From NCBI GenBank assembly GCA_027014155.1, contig JALWEG010000023.1, forward strand, positions 1 to 64,000: a stretch of 64,000 nucleotides of DNA. Direction: 5' to 3'. This DNA comes from Aquificaceae bacterium. Its GTDB lineage: Bacteria > Aquificota > Aquificia > Aquificales > Aquificaceae. Positions within the stretch are counted from its first letter, which is position 1, and each line of letters begins with the position of its first letter. The position numbers were made by a program, and so were the translations under genes. Below, in pieces: positions 15,933 to 25,842 of the stretch. The notes beneath the pieces are model-generated. The model saw only the letters and a list, made by a program, of their open reading frames with translations, was not told where the DNA came from and did not search any database.

Positions 15933-18740
15933 ATGGGACTGCTTGATAAGTTCATAAAGAAGGAAGAGAGCGTATCCGACAGCTATAGCTTCGGGGAGCT
16001 TGAGCTTCACCGGGCGGACTACCTTGAGACGGACCCGGACGCCAAGATAGAGGATTACTGGATAGAGAGTATAGACTGCTCCGATGACGGCTACTGGGCT
16101 CTGATAGGAAGGAGGCACGGAGTATTCCAGCTCTACGACTGGGCCGGCAAGCTCCACAGACTTCCCGCAAGACCGCCTTCCCAGAGCGTTACGGATATAG
16201 TGTTCAGCGGAAGGTATTTGGGAATAGTCGCCTCACCTTACCTTGCCATATACTACCTAAACGACCCTCGGGATACCTCCAAGTGGAAGAGCGTGAGGAT
16301 ATCTCAGGAGGGACTCAGACCCACCGGAGGACTTGACATAAAAGGCGGAACCCTCGCCTTCTCTGCGGTGGGGGAGAAGCTCTATCTCATAGACCTCGCC
16401 GGAGACCTGTCCCAGGAGACGGTGGAGTTCAAGAGCACATTCCTATACTCGGAAGCCAAAATCGGCGACCTGAAGACCATAAAAATCTTAGACAACGGAG
16501 CCGTATTCCTCGCCGGCACGCAGGCGAGCGCGGTTTACTCTCCCGCCGGAAACATGCTCCACAGGTTGGAGGTCTCACCCGCAAAGGCCGTGGCATATCT
16601 GGAAAACAAGCTCTATTTAGCGGACAACTCCCGGGGCAAGGTGCTGGTTTACGACCCGGTAAGGGACATAACTTTGGAAGAGCTTGAGCTGAGCCACAGG
16701 ATAAGCCATCTGGACGTGTCCCCCGACGGAGGCTTCCTGTTTACGGCCGACGAGGAGGAGAACAGGCTCGGCATCTACGACCTCAGGAGCGGCCGGTTCT
16801 TAGGTTTCTTGGAGGGCTACGGCTACAGCATCGTTAAGGTGTCCCCCGACGGGAGCATATACACCTCAAGGTACGAAGAAGGTGAGGAGGGCAGACTCTA
16901 CCACCTTGAAAAGTTTGAAACCAACCTTATTGACTTCCTGTACCCCAAAGAGAGACAGAAGCAGATAGTAAAGAACGCAGAGAAGCTCTACAAGAGCTTA
17001 AAGAAGGCTCTCAAGAAAGAGGAGAACGAGGAGGAGCTTGAGAAAATCAAAGATTTCCAGGAACTCTACTCCATAGACATACCCATAAAGAGAGTCAGAC
17101 AGCTCATAAGCTCCGCACAGGAGGCCATAAGGGAGAGGGCCTACGAGATTTTCGTAGATTCCATTAAGAAGAAGTTAAGGGACAAATCCCTAACCGGTAA
17201 GGAGTTCAGAGAGCTAAAGGGCAGGATAGAGACGAGCGAGGGCAAGTGGAAGGAGACCCTATCGGAGCTTCTGCAAGAGGCGGAGGAGTTCTTTAAGGCG
17301 GAGCTTAAGAGTAAGCTAAACGAGGTCAGGCGCTCTTTAAGAGAGACCGCCTCCACGGATATAAGAGACCTTGAGGCCTTAAGAGAGGTAAAGGAGGCGA
17401 GGGAGTTTATCTCCAAGCTCCCCAAGGAGATGTACGAGGAGGCCATAGGTGGACTCACCAAAACTCTGCAGGAGAAGATAATAGAGGACAGACTCGGAAG
17501 GTTCTCAATAAGGCACGATAAGGATAGAGTTATCTTCGGCGCGGAGGATATAGAGAAGTTTTACGCGGAACCCCTAAAGCTGAAATGGCACATAGAGGTG
17601 GAAGAGAAGATTCTCCAAAATGGAGAGACCTACGGGAAGCTGATATTCACGAGGGAGGACGGAAGAATAGCGGAACCCAAGAGGTACAACAACATACTCA
17701 AGAATGAGGAGCTCAAGCACTTTCCCAAGTGGGTGAACAGGTATCTGAAACACCTGAACGGCCTGTGCTCCAAAGAGGGCTACAGAGTTCCCGACTTCGT
17801 CTCCTACGAGGAGACCCCCTGGTTCGTGCAGAACTTAGAGAGGTTTACCGCCTTGGTCAAGGAGCAGCTGGAGTACGAGGAGGGGATACTGATACTTGAG
17901 GGAGACGCGGGCGTAGGTAAGAACTTCCTCGTGGAGGTGTTCTCCGCTCTGACCAACCGACCGCTGTTTATCGTTCCCTGCAACTCTAAGATGGAGAAGG
18001 AAGACATAACCTTTATGTACGAATTTGACCCCCGCAGGGGAACCAAGAGAGTCTATTCGGACATAGTTAAGGCTCTCAAGACTCCGGGAGCGGTCATATA
18101 CCTTGACGAGATAAACACCCTGCCACCCTCGCTGGTGAAGATATTTAACCCTCTCTTTGATTACAGGAGATACCTCGTTCTATCCTACGGCGAGGTGGTA
18201 AAGGCTCGTCCCGATGTGGTCATAGTGGGGGGAATGAATCCCCAGAACTATCTGGGCGTATCCGAGCTACCGCAGGACATAAAATCCAGAGCCGACGTCC
18301 TCTTCATAGACTACCCTCCTTTCCAAGACGAGCAGGGCTTTTACTACCCGGACGAGGCTCTAATCCTGAAGGACTACATGCAAGAGGTCTCTTCTTTAAA
18401 CAACAGGGAATTCACTTACCTGTGGTATTACGTGGTAAACGAGGTGTCCACACAGCTGGGAAGGGAGGTGCACACGGATGCGCGGGCAAAGGAGGTCAGG
18501 GAGCTGTTCAAGCTGCTGAAGATTGCCAACGAGATAAGACACGCCTACAGAGCCTACCAAATGCAGCAATCGGAGGAACCGGTGGAGTTCGTGTTCTCCA
18601 TAAGGGACACAATCAGGTGCGCCAGGAGGCTGAAGAAGTATCCCGGTGCCAAAGATGTGGTCATAGACACCATAATCCCCAAAATCAGCTCCCCCTTGGA
18701 GAAGGAGATAGTTAGAAGCATCATAGAGAGGAGCGTGTAA
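15933..18740 (+). CDS. Beta-propeller / MoxR-type AAA ATPase fusion, function unknown
   Basis: Large cytoplasmic protein of 935 residues. Residues ~1-330 have repeating WD/YVTN-like blades (for example LDVSPDGGFLFTADEEENRL, VKVSPDGSIYTSRY). Residues ~340-520 are a Lys/Glu-rich helical segment. The C-terminal third is an AAA+ domain of the MoxR/CbbQ kind: Walker A GDAGVGKN at 657-664, Walker B VIYLDEIN, sensor-1 GGMNPQNY, and IKSRADVLF. The residue after the Walker A Lys is Asn instead of Ser/Thr. MoxR ATPases usually work with VWA-domain proteins in metal insertion or complex assembly, but no VWA gene is nearby. Linked to hemH by a 4 bp gap. Confidence 0.6.
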   Translation: MGLLDKFIKKEESVSDSYSFGELELHRADYLETDPDAKIEDYWIESIDCSDDGYWALIGRRHGVFQLYDWAGKLHRLPARPPSQSVTDIVFSGRYLGIVASPYLAIYYLNDPRDTSKWKSVRISQEGLRPTGGLDIKGGTLAFSAVGEKLYLIDLAGDLSQETVEFKSTFLYSEAKIGDLKTIKILDNGAVFLAGTQASAVYSPAGNMLHRLEVSPAKAVAYLENKLYLADNSRGKVLVYDPVRDITLEELELSHRISHLDVSPDGGFLFTADEEENRLGIYDLRSGRFLGFLEGYGYSIVKVSPDGSIYTSRYEEGEEGRLYHLEKFETNLIDFLYPKERQKQIVKNAEKLYKSLKKALKKEENEEELEKIKDFQELYSIDIPIKRVRQLISSAQEAIRERAYEIFVDSIKKKLRDKSLTGKEFRELKGRIETSEGKWKETLSELLQEAEEFFKAELKSKLNEVRRSLRETASTDIRDLEALREVKEAREFISKLPKEMYEEAIGGLTKTLQEKIIEDRLGRFSIRHDKDRVIFGAEDIEKFYAEPLKLKWHIEVEEKILQNGETYGKLIFTREDGRIAEPKRYNNILKNEELKHFPKWVNRYLKHLNGLCSKEGYRVPDFVSYEETPWFVQNLERFTALVKEQLEYEEGILILEGDAGVGKNFLVEVFSALTNRPLFIVPCNSKMEKEDITFMYEFDPRRGTKRVYSDIVKALKTPGAVIYLDEINTLPPSLVKIFNPLFDYRRYLVLSYGEVVKARPDVVIVGGMNPQNYLGVSELPQDIKSRADVLFIDYPPFQDEQGFYYPDEALILKDYMQEVSSLNNREFTYLWYYVVNEVSTQLGREVHTDARAKEVRELFKLLKIANEIRHAYRAYQMQQSEEPVEFVFSIRDTIRCARRLKKYPGAKDVVIDTIIPKISSPLEKEIVRSIIERSV

Positions 18741-18799
18741 GTCCCTGCCAGTTAAAAAATATCCTAAATCCGTGTGATTCTTCTCATAGAAATATTCGT

Positions 18800-18819
18800 A
18801 TATAAGAATAATCTTATAT
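18800..18819. promoter_or_regulatory. Inverted repeat upstream of the ABM-like gene
   Basis: Perfect 8 bp arms ATATAAGA and TCTTATAT around ATAA, 24 bases before the start codon. It looks like an operator in an AT-rich promoter region. Thirteen of its bases recur upstream of trpB2 at 28281-28293. Confidence 0.35.
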
Positions 18820-18843
18820 TCAAAACTGTGGAGGTGCGCAGGT

Positions 18844-19299
18844 ATGCTCATAAAAGAGTTTCCTTACGATGGTGTGGTTACCATAAATAGGGTCATCTTA
18901 AAACCCCAATACACGGTGGAAGACCTTGAGGAGAGAGTAGCAGAGCTTTGTGAACATGTCAAGACCTTCCACTCCATAGACGGGTTTATCGGCGGATTTG
19001 TGCTCATGAACGCCGGCATGATTTCTAAGGAGGGTTCCACCGTAGAGGACAAAGAGGTATCTCCTCTCAAGGACAGGGAGGCACTCATAGTCACCTTCTG
19101 GACTTCCTTTGAGCAACATGAGAAGTCCCACCAGAGTCCGGAGTTTCAGAGGCTCTTTGAGAGGGTTCTTGAGCTGTGCGAGAACGGCAACGAGGAGATA
19201 GCCTACACTATGCTCTGGCAGGGTAAAGCTTACGATAAGGATACGGCCAAGAAGGCCATAGAGGCTAAACACCAGTTTTCCGGCTGCCAAGCCTGCTAA
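18844..19299 (+). CDS. Uncharacterised protein, possible dimeric alpha/beta-barrel (ABM-like)
   Basis: A 151-residue soluble protein. The alternation of strands and helices, with VVTINRVILKP, GFIGGFVLMNAG, REALIVTFWTSFEQHEKSHQ and SPEFQRLFERV, resembles the antibiotic-biosynthesis-monooxygenase/dimeric alpha-beta barrel fold, in which a strand ending in a W...SxExHxxH-like stretch is common. It ends in CQAC, a possible metal or redox pair. The gene has a good Shine-Dalgarno sequence (GGAGGT) and its own intergenic region with an inverted repeat. Function is unknown and the fold call is tentative. Confidence 0.4.
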   Translation: MLIKEFPYDGVVTINRVILKPQYTVEDLEERVAELCEHVKTFHSIDGFIGGFVLMNAGMISKEGSTVEDKEVSPLKDREALIVTFWTSFEQHEKSHQSPEFQRLFERVLELCENGNEEIAYTMLWQGKAYDKDTAKKAIEAKHQFSGCQAC

Positions 19300-19359
19300 A
19301 CCCAACTACCTCCCCCCTTCCCTCCCTTCTCCTTTCTCCTTTTTTGTAAGATAATATCT

Positions 19360-20286
19360 ATGAAAAGGGATTTTATAGACCTGTGGAACCTTGAGCCAGA
19401 CGAGGCTTGGGAGGTAATCGGAGAAACCTTGCACATAAAAAACGGCACAAAGCGAGTGGGGGAAGTTCTAAAGGGCAAAACGCTGGCTCTTCTCTTTACC
19501 AAGCCTTCAACGAGGACGAGGGTCTCCTTTGAAGTCGCCATAAATCAGATGGGTGGCAGCAGCATGTTTATGCAGGAGGGGCAGCTTCAGCTCTCAAGGG
19601 GAGAGGACGTCAAAGATACGGCAAGGACGCTGTCAAGGTATTTAGACGGAGTCATAGTCAGGAATCACTCCCACAGGTGGCTTGAGGAGTTTTCCAAGTG
19701 GGCGAGCGTTCCCGTTATAAACGCTCTCACGGAAAAGTCCCACCCCTGTCAGATACTCAGCGACGTGTTCACCCTCTACGAACGCTTCGGAGAGGATATA
19801 AAAAGGCTGAAGATAGCTTACGTGGGGGACGGCAATAACGTATGCAACACCTGGTTGGTGGGTGCGGGACTCTTCGGACTTAACCTCTTTGTAGCTACGC
19901 CCGAGGGATTTGAGCCAAACAGCTACTACTTCCAGGCGGGTGAGGACCTGGCAAAGATGACCGACGGGAACGTGTACCTTACCAATAACCCCCTGGAAGC
20001 TGTCAAGGAGGCCGACGTGGTCTATACGGACGTTTGGGTAAGCATGGGAGAGGAGAAGGAGGAGGAAGTGATAGAGATGTTTAGACCCTTCCAGGTTAAC
20101 GGAGAGCTTCTGTCCAACGCCAAGGATTCCGTGCTGGTGATGCACTGCCTACCCGCCAAGAAGGGACAGGAGATAACGGAAGAGGTCTTTGAGAAGTTTG
20201 CCGATTTCATATTCACGCAGGCCGAAAACCGCTTGCATACCCAGAAGGGACTATTAGATTTCATCTACACGGCTCGGGAGGTATGA
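19360..20286 (+). CDS. argF: Ornithine carbamoyltransferase
   Basis: Forms citrulline from ornithine and carbamoyl phosphate in arginine synthesis. Seen: the carbamoyl-phosphate site FTKPSTRTRVSFEVA, the HPCQILSD motif, and MHCLPAKKGQEITEE with the HCLP ornithine-site motif. The 308-residue length is standard. No Shine-Dalgarno sequence is present; a TAAGAT lies seven bases before the ATG and a long pyrimidine tract precedes it. ilvD follows after 3 bases. Confidence 0.95.
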   Translation: MKRDFIDLWNLEPDEAWEVIGETLHIKNGTKRVGEVLKGKTLALLFTKPSTRTRVSFEVAINQMGGSSMFMQEGQLQLSRGEDVKDTARTLSRYLDGVIVRNHSHRWLEEFSKWASVPVINALTEKSHPCQILSDVFTLYERFGEDIKRLKIAYVGDGNNVCNTWLVGAGLFGLNLFVATPEGFEPNSYYFQAGEDLAKMTDGNVYLTNNPLEAVKEADVVYTDVWVSMGEEKEEEVIEMFRPFQVNGELLSNAKDSVLVMHCLPAKKGQEITEEVFEKFADFIFTQAENRLHTQKGLLDFIYTAREV

Positions 20287-20289
20287 GTT

Positions 20290-21960
20290 ATGAAGTATAG
20301 GAGCGATGTGATAAAGAAGGGGATAGAGAGGGCACCTCACAGGTCTCTGATGAGAGCCTGTGGCTTTGAGGAGGAGGACTTTGATAAACCTCTCATAGGC
20401 ATAGCCAACTCTTACATAGACATAATCCCGGGACACGTCCATCTGAGGGAGTTCGTCAAGCCCATAAAGGAGGAGGTCAGAAGAGCGGGCGGAGTTCCCA
20501 TAGAGTTTAACGTCATAGGTGTAGATGACGGCATAGCTATGGGGCACGAGGGCATGCATTACTCCCTTCCGTCAAGAGAACTGATAGCGGACTGCATAGA
20601 GACGGTGGTGAACGCCCACCAATTGGACGCACTGATATGCGTACCCAACTGCGACAAGATAGTTCCCGGCATGCTCATGGCTGCTATGAGACTCAACATA
20701 CCCACCATATTCGTAAGCGGTGGTCCCATGCTGGCGGGGGAGGTGGAAGGCAAGAAGGTAGACCTGATTTCCGTCTTTGAGGGCATAGGACAGCTCAAGA
20801 GCGGACAGATTACCGAAAAACAGCTCCAGGTGATAGAGCAGAACGCCTGTCCCACTTGCGGTAGCTGTGCCGGAATGTTCACCGCCAACTCAATGAACTG
20901 TCTGACGGAGGTGCTCGGTTTGGCTCTGCCGGGCAACGGAACGATTCTCGCCATAGACCCCAGAAGGGAGATGCTGGCACGTCAGGCCGCAAGGAGAGTT
21001 ATAGAGCTTCTGGAAGCGGGGATAAAAGCCAAGGACATTCTGACGGAAGAGGCTCTTGATGATGCCTTCACCGTGGACATAGCTATGGGTGGCTCTTCCA
21101 ATACGGTGCTTCACCTGCTTGCCATAGCGAGGGAGGCCGGAATTGATTACGACCTCTCCAAGATAAACGAAATCTCCAAAAGGACGCCAACGATATGTAA
21201 GATAGCTCCTGCCTCCTCCTACCACATAGAGGATTTAGAGAGGGTGGGCGGAATCCCCACCGTAATCAAGGAACTCCTAAGGAAGGAAGGTCTCCTGCAC
21301 GCCGACAGAAAGACGGTCAGCGGTAAGAGTCTTAGAGAGATAGCTCAGGAGGCTCCGGACGCGGACGGAGAAGTAATTAGAAGAATAGACTCACCTTACT
21401 CCGAAGACGGAGGATTGGCCATACTCTTCGGAAACCTGGCTCCGGAGGGAGCGGTTGTCAAGACGGCCGGGGTCGTGGAAAGCATGCTCAAGTTCAGAGG
21501 CAAGGCCATCTGCTTTGATTCTGAAGAAGAGGCCATAGAGGGCATATTGGGCGGTAAGGTAAAGGCGGGCCACGTGGTAGTCATAAGGTATGAAGGTCCC
21601 AAGGGCGGGCCCGGCATGAGGGAGATGCTCTCTCCAACTTCAGCGATAGTGGGTATGGGACTGGGAGACAAGGTGGCTCTGATAACGGACGGAAGGTTCT
21701 CGGGGGGCACTAGGGGTGCCTGCATAGGACACGTATCCCCCGAGGCAGCGGCCGGCGGAGTGATAGGAGTGGTTAAAGACGGGGACGAAATTCTCATAGA
21801 CATACCCCAGAGGAAGCTGGAACTGCTTGTGCCTCAGGAAGAGCTAAAGGAGCGCCTGGATAACTTCAAACCCAAGCAAAAGCCCATATCCAGTCCTTGG
21901 CTGAGGAGGTATGCAAAGCTGGTTGCCTCAGCGTCCAAAGGAGCGGTTCTTGAGGCTTAG
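20290..21960 (+). CDS. ilvD: Dihydroxy-acid dehydratase
   Basis: Fe-S dehydratase of valine, isoleucine and leucine synthesis. Seen: the cluster Cys in [11 protein letters not shown] and [19 protein letters not shown], the LALPGNG motif, and [20 protein letters not shown] near the C-terminus. Length of 556 residues is standard. Probably cotranscribed with argF (3 bp gap). Its stop overlaps the convergent uvrC stop by 4 bp. Confidence 0.95.
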   Translation: MKYRSDVIKKGIERAPHRSLMRACGFEEEDFDKPLIGIANSYIDIIPGHVHLREFVKPIKEEVRRAGGVPIEFNVIGVDDGIAMGHEGMHYSLPSRELIADCIETVVNAHQLDALICVPNCDKIVPGMLMAAMRLNIPTIFVSGGPMLAGEVEGKKVDLISVFEGIGQLKSGQITEKQLQVIEQNACPTCGSCAGMFTANSMNCLTEVLGLALPGNGTILAIDPRREMLARQAARRVIELLEAGIKAKDILTEEALDDAFTVDIAMGGSSNTVLHLLAIAREAGIDYDLSKINEISKRTPTICKIAPASSYHIEDLERVGGIPTVIKELLRKEGLLHADRKTVSGKSLREIAQEAPDADGEVIRRIDSPYSEDGGLAILFGNLAPEGAVVKTAGVVESMLKFRGKAICFDSEEEAIEGILGGKVKAGHVVVIRYEGPKGGPGMREMLSPTSAIVGMGLGDKVALITDGRFSGGTRGACIGHVSPEAAAGGVIGVVKDGDEILIDIPQRKLELLVPQEELKERLDNFKPKQKPISSPWLRRYAKLVASASKGAVLEA

Positions 21961-23639
21961 AGGATATACCTTTTTACCTCTTGCTTGAGGGAGGTCGGCA
22001 GTCCCAACCTCTTGAGTTCCTCGTCCTCGGCCTCTATGAACTCGTAGAGGCTCTCAAAGTTTCTGTATATTATCCGCTTCCTGGCCTCCCCCACACCCTT
22101 TACCTTAGAGAGGACATCCTCAAGGGCCCTCTTTTCTCTCAGCTTGCGGTTGAAGGTCAAAGCAAACCTGTGGGCTTCGTCCCTGATTTCTCCGAACACC
22201 CTGTAAAGCAAGTGGTTCTCTTTGAGGGGCAGGGCATCTCCCTTATCCGTGAAGAGAATCTCCTCCTCCTTTGCCAGAGAGAAGACCCTAAAACTGAGCC
22301 TGAACCTCTCTCTAACCTCAAGAGCCACGTTGAGCTGTCCCACACCTCCGTCTATGAGCCACGCGTCCGGCATAGGTTCGGTTTTGGCCTTCAGCCTCTT
22401 GGCACGTCTCGTGAGCACCTCCCTGAGGGCGCCGTAATCGTCTATTCCGTTCAGGCTCTTTATCTTATACCTTCTGTATCTCTTTTTATTCATCTTGCCT
22501 CCCTCCCAAACCACGCAGGAACCTACGGTATCCTCCCCGTAGAAGTGGGATATATCAAAGCCTTCTATTACCTTGGGCATATCCATGCCGAGCTTCTGAA
22601 GGAACTCCCTTTCTAAGGCCTCAAGGTTAACGCTGTCCTTGAGATTCTCATCCGCCAGCTCTAACAGCTCTTTCGGAGCCTCCTCCACAAAGCGGAGGCT
22701 CGTCTTGGCCTTTGAGCTTATCCACCTCTTTACCTCATCGCTCAGGGTGAAGTTGGTTATTATCAGAGATGGGACGTAGTTGGAGTAGTAGTATCCAAGA
22801 ACGAACTCCTCCACCTCCTCCTCTTTCTCAAAGTCATAAACCCTCTTGCTTATCAGCTTCCTACCCCTTATCAGGAACATACCTACCCTAAGCCCCAGTC
22901 TGTATATGAAGTCCGCCTCCTCAAAGGGTAGAGCGGATACACCCTGTCCCTTGGATATGTTCTCCAATGCCTTTATCTGGTCTCTTATGACCGCACACTT
23001 CTCAAACATCAGCTCCCTTGAGAACTCCTCCAGCCTTGAGTATAGCTCCGGCAGAACCTCTCCTACCTTTCCGGAAAGGAGGGCCTTGGCGGACTCAAGG
23101 TTGAGGTTGTATTCCTTTTTGGTGGCGTATCCACAGCAGGGGGCGCAGCACAGACCCAAGTGGTAGTCCATGCAGGGCTCCTTCCTCACGGGCATCGGGT
23201 CGCAGGTTCTTAGGCGAAAGAGCTTGTGAATCAACCTCTTGACCTGGTTAGCCTTCTTAGCCTGCAGGAAGGGTCCGTAGAGCAAGCCCTCGTGCTGGGT
23301 CCCCCTGACCACCTTCACGGTGGGGTAGCTGTCTTGAGTTATCAAGAGCATAGGATAACCGCTCCCGTACTTGTGCAGGACGTTGAACCTGGGCTTGTAG
23401 CTCTGAATCAGGTCTATCTCAAGCACCAGAGCCTCATACTCGTTGCGGGTTATTATCCACTCAAGGCCTACGGCGCTGTTGATAATCATCGCCTCCTTGG
23501 GGTCTTTCTGGGCAAGCTTTAGGTGCTGTTGCAACCTCTTTTTCAGGTTCTTGGCCTTGCCTATGTAAACGGGCTTTCTCTTTCCCTTAAAGATGTAAAC
23601 TCCACACTTTTGAGGAGCCTTTTCTATAAGCTCTTCCAT
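21957..23639 (-). CDS. uvrC: Excinuclease ABC subunit C
   Basis: Makes both incisions in nucleotide excision repair with UvrAB. Seen: the GIY-YIG nuclease domain ([20 protein letters not shown]), a UVR-type central region, the RNase H-like C-terminal nuclease domain ([20 protein letters not shown] and [11 protein letters not shown]), and a terminal helix-hairpin-helix ([16 protein letters not shown]). The 560 residues are somewhat shorter than the usual ~600. The start overlaps the end of arsA by 16 bp, so the two genes form a leftward pair. Confidence 0.95.
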   Translation of the reverse strand: MEELIEKAPQKCGVYIFKGKRKPVYIGKAKNLKKRLQQHLKLAQKDPKEAMIINSAVGLEWIITRNEYEALVLEIDLIQSYKPRFNVLHKYGSGYPMLLITQDSYPTVKVVRGTQHEGLLYGPFLQAKKANQVKRLIHKLFRLRTCDPMPVRKEPCMDYHLGLCCAPCCGYATKKEYNLNLESAKALLSGKVGEVLPELYSRLEEFSRELMFEKCAVIRDQIKALENISKGQGVSALPFEEADFIYRLGLRVGMFLIRGRKLISKRVYDFEKEEEVEEFVLGYYYSNYVPSLIITNFTLSDEVKRWISSKAKTSLRFVEEAPKELLELADENLKDSVNLEALEREFLQKLGMDMPKVIEGFDISHFYGEDTVGSCVVWEGGKMNKKRYRRYKIKSLNGIDDYGALREVLTRRAKRLKAKTEPMPDAWLIDGGVGQLNVALEVRERFRLSFRVFSLAKEEEILFTDKGDALPLKENHLLYRVFGEIRDEAHRFALTFNRKLREKRALEDVLSKVKGVGEARKRIIYRNFESLYEFIEAEDEELKRLGLPTSLKQEVKRYIL

Positions 23640-24547
23640 GATTCCTCCAGCACCCGTGCCACCTTATTTAGCATACCAAGTCCCCTAACGTCTTCCTCCA
23701 TGAGGGGAATAAATATCTTATCCAAGTCCGGGAAGAGCTCTTCTATCTGATTCAAGTACATGTCTTCCACCGCCTTCCTCCTCTTGAAAAACTCCTCTTC
23801 GGGAACCCTATCCATCACCTTGTTCACCACGAGCACGTTTACGCCAAGTCCCATGGTCTTCAGTTTATCTACCGCTCGCCGGGTCTCAAGTATGGGAAGC
23901 CTTTCGGGGTTAAGTATCGGAAGGAAGGTTGTGTCCTTTGAAAACACCTTCTCCCTGAAGGCTTCAAGCCTGACTCTCCTATCCCTGAGAGCCCGGAGCA
24001 ACTCATCGTCTTCTTTCCCCTTGCCGGCCGCCTCTTTCAGCCTTTGGGACTTTTGCCTGTTCTTTATCAGTTCCTCTATCCAACTGCCTATCCTTGACAC
24101 CGTGCCGAGCATCTGGAGGGTGTGGCCCGTGGGTGCGGTGTCCACCACCAACGCATCGTAATCTGTTTCCAGAACCGTGCGAGAGAGCCTCTCCGTGAGC
24201 GCGGCCTCAAGCAGTCCGGGAGAGTCTTCCAAGAGGTGAAACATGTCCTTGACCTTGCTGAAGGTATCGGGATTCACCAGAGCTTCTATCCTTTTTAGAG
24301 CCTCGCTCAGGTAGCTCTCGGCTTCCCTGATGGGGTCTATCTCAAGGGCAGCAAAGTTCTTCTTGACGCTCTTTACCTCAGAACCCACCTTCACACCCAG
24401 CACGTCCGAGAGGGAGTGGGCGGGGTCTGTGGATAGCAGGAGGGTATTTATACCCCTTTCCGAAAGCATCAGGGCAAAGGCTGAGGATACGCTGGTCTTG
24501 CCGACACCGCCTTTGCCTACGAAGAAAAATAGCCTTGAGCCGTCCAT
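23624..24547 (-). CDS. arsA: ArsA-family ATPase
   Basis: Single-domain deviant-Walker ATPase of the ArsA/GET3 family. Seen: FFFVGKGGVGKTSVSSAFAL (P-loop with the signature Lys), LLSTDPAHSLSDVLG (switch region) and DTAPTGHTLQ (switch II), and FIPLMEEDVRGL at the end. The start is set at the ATG giving MDGSRLFFFVGKGG; the frame extends further up but through the element end and without a family match. No arsB or arsR is nearby, so a role in arsenite export is not supported; a GET3-like or other targeting role is possible. Confidence 0.8.
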   Translation of the reverse strand: MDGSRLFFFVGKGGVGKTSVSSAFALMLSERGINTLLLSTDPAHSLSDVLGVKVGSEVKSVKKNFAALEIDPIREAESYLSEALKRIEALVNPDTFSKVKDMFHLLEDSPGLLEAALTERLSRTVLETDYDALVVDTAPTGHTLQMLGTVSRIGSWIEELIKNRQKSQRLKEAAGKGKEDDELLRALRDRRVRLEAFREKVFSKDTTFLPILNPERLPILETRRAVDKLKTMGLGVNVLVVNKVMDRVPEEEFFKRRKAVEDMYLNQIEELFPDLDKIFIPLMEEDVRGLGMLNKVARVLEESWKSL

Positions 24548-24607
24548 TCTGGTTTTAGGATAAAATTTGCGTCTAATCCTCTCCTTTTCAAAGGAGAAGT
24601 GCAAAAC

Positions 24608-24624
24608 ATGGTGCGAAGCACCAT
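24608..24624 (+). repeat. Left-end hairpin of the tnpB element
   Basis: Seven-base arms ATGGTGC and GCACCAT around a GAA loop, directly followed by a TATAAT at 24625-24630 that probably drives tnpB, and an AAGGAG ribosome site six bases before the ATG. A second hairpin with 8 bp arms lies just left at 24580-24597. Confidence 0.5.
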
Positions 24625-24648
24625 TATAATAGCTATTAAGGAGTAATC

Positions 24649-25815
24649 ATGCACTACGTTTACAGGTTCAGACTCTATCCCACCAAAGAGCAAGAGAAGT
24701 TTCTCAACAAACAAATAGGACACTGCAGGTTTGTTTACAACAAACTCCTTGAGATGGCAAAAAGAGAATGCGAGCAAGAAGGTAAAAAGTGGAACTATTA
24801 CGAATACAAAAAGCTCCTACCAAAGCTCAAGAAGGAATTTTCATTCCTCACAGAAGCTAACAGCCAATCCCTGCAAGAAGCGGTCAAGTGGCTGGACAGA
24901 GCTTTCAAAAACTTCTTCAAGGGACTGTCTGGATTTCCCAAATTCAAAAGCAGAAAGAAAACCAACAGCGTATCAATTCCCCAGCACTTTAAGATAGAAG
25001 GCAATAAGGTGAGAATACCAAAGCTCAAAGTTCCCATCAGGTTCATAAAGCATAGGGAGATAGAGGGGAATATAAAGAGTATCTCCATTACAAAAACACC
25101 GACAGGGAAGTTTTACCTGAACGTTCTTGTTGAGAGGGAGATAGAGCCTTTGCCTAAAACAGAGAAGGTAGTAGCAATAGATGTAGGACTTACGCACTTT
25201 TGCACACTCTCTACGGGGAAGAAGGTAGAAAACCCTAAGCACCTGATAAAGACAGAACAAAGGATAAAGAAGCTCCAGAAACAGCTTTCAAGGAAGAAGA
25301 AGGGAAGCAGTAGATACAAAACACTTGCAAAGAGGATAGCAAAGCTCCACGAAAAGGTAAAAAATCAAAGGAGAGATTTTCTGCATAAGTTAAGCAAGCA
25401 AATAATCGGCGATAACCAAGCCGTTATTGTAGAAGACCTGAACGTCAAGGGACTCGTCCAGAATACGAGCCTCTCTAAGCACATAGCGGATGCGAGCTGG
25501 AGTAGGTTCGTTCAGTTCCTTGAATACAAGGCAAAGCTCTACGGAAGAGTTCTAATCAAGGTGGATACCTTTTTTCCCTCCTCTAAGCTTTGTAGCGTGT
25601 GTGGGTTCAAGAAAGAGGATTTGAAGCTCTCAGAGAGGGAATGGGAGTGTCCTGTATGCAAGACTAAGCATGATAGGGACTACAACGCAACGTTAAACCT
25701 GCTAAGAGAAGGTCTCACCTACCTTAAAAGGGTGGTAGGGGTGGACTGCTCCGAGCTAATGCCCGTGGAGGGGACATTCGTTCCCTGTGAAGCGGGAAGC
25801 CCCTCAATTCATTGA
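24649..25815 (+). CDS. tnpB: RNA-guided endonuclease TnpB
   Basis: IS605 OrfB-type nuclease of 388 residues. Seen: N-terminal helix-turn-helix (RFRLYPTKEQEKFLNKQIGH), and a complete RuvC-like triad: D178 in VAIDVGLTHF, E262 in VVEDLNVKGL and the Asp of HDRDYNAT at 342-344. The zinc-ribbon pairs CSVC and CPVC lie between the last two. All catalytic residues are intact, so it may be active. In this family the protein is guided by an RNA made from the 3' end of the element; here the stop codon lies inside the right-end hairpin, so guide RNA and coding sequence overlap. Base use is more A-rich than its neighbours. Confidence 0.9.
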   Translation: MHYVYRFRLYPTKEQEKFLNKQIGHCRFVYNKLLEMAKRECEQEGKKWNYYEYKKLLPKLKKEFSFLTEANSQSLQEAVKWLDRAFKNFFKGLSGFPKFKSRKKTNSVSIPQHFKIEGNKVRIPKLKVPIRFIKHREIEGNIKSISITKTPTGKFYLNVLVEREIEPLPKTEKVVAIDVGLTHFCTLSTGKKVENPKHLIKTEQRIKKLQKQLSRKKKGSSRYKTLAKRIAKLHEKVKNQRRDFLHKLSKQIIGDNQAVIVEDLNVKGLVQNTSLSKHIADASWSRFVQFLEYKAKLYGRVLIKVDTFFPSSKLCSVCGFKKEDLKLSEREWECPVCKTKHDRDYNATLNLLREGLTYLKRVVGVDCSELMPVEGTFVPCEAGSPSIH

Positions 25816-25819
25816 GGGG
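25800..25819 (+). repeat. Right-end hairpin of the tnpB element
   Basis: Perfect 9-base arms CCCCTCAAT and ATTGAGGGG with a two-base centre. The tnpB stop codon sits in the right arm. This is the position expected for the scaffold end of the element's guide RNA. Confidence 0.65.
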
Positions 25820-25842
25820 AGGAGGTCACTATATATCTGGCT

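Larger units (their letters stand above)
24580..25826 (+). mobile_element. IS200/IS605-type element carrying tnpB only
   Basis: One intact tnpB without a tnpA, bounded by hairpins at both ends: TCTCCTTT/AAAGGAGA and ATGGTGC/GCACCAT on the left and CCCCTCAAT/ATTGAGGGG on the right, followed by GGAGGTCAC, which resembles the right-end termini of such elements. No target duplication is expected for this family. The exact left end is uncertain; the first hairpin may instead belong to the arsA upstream region. It lies between divergent arsA and pabB. Confidence 0.7.
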
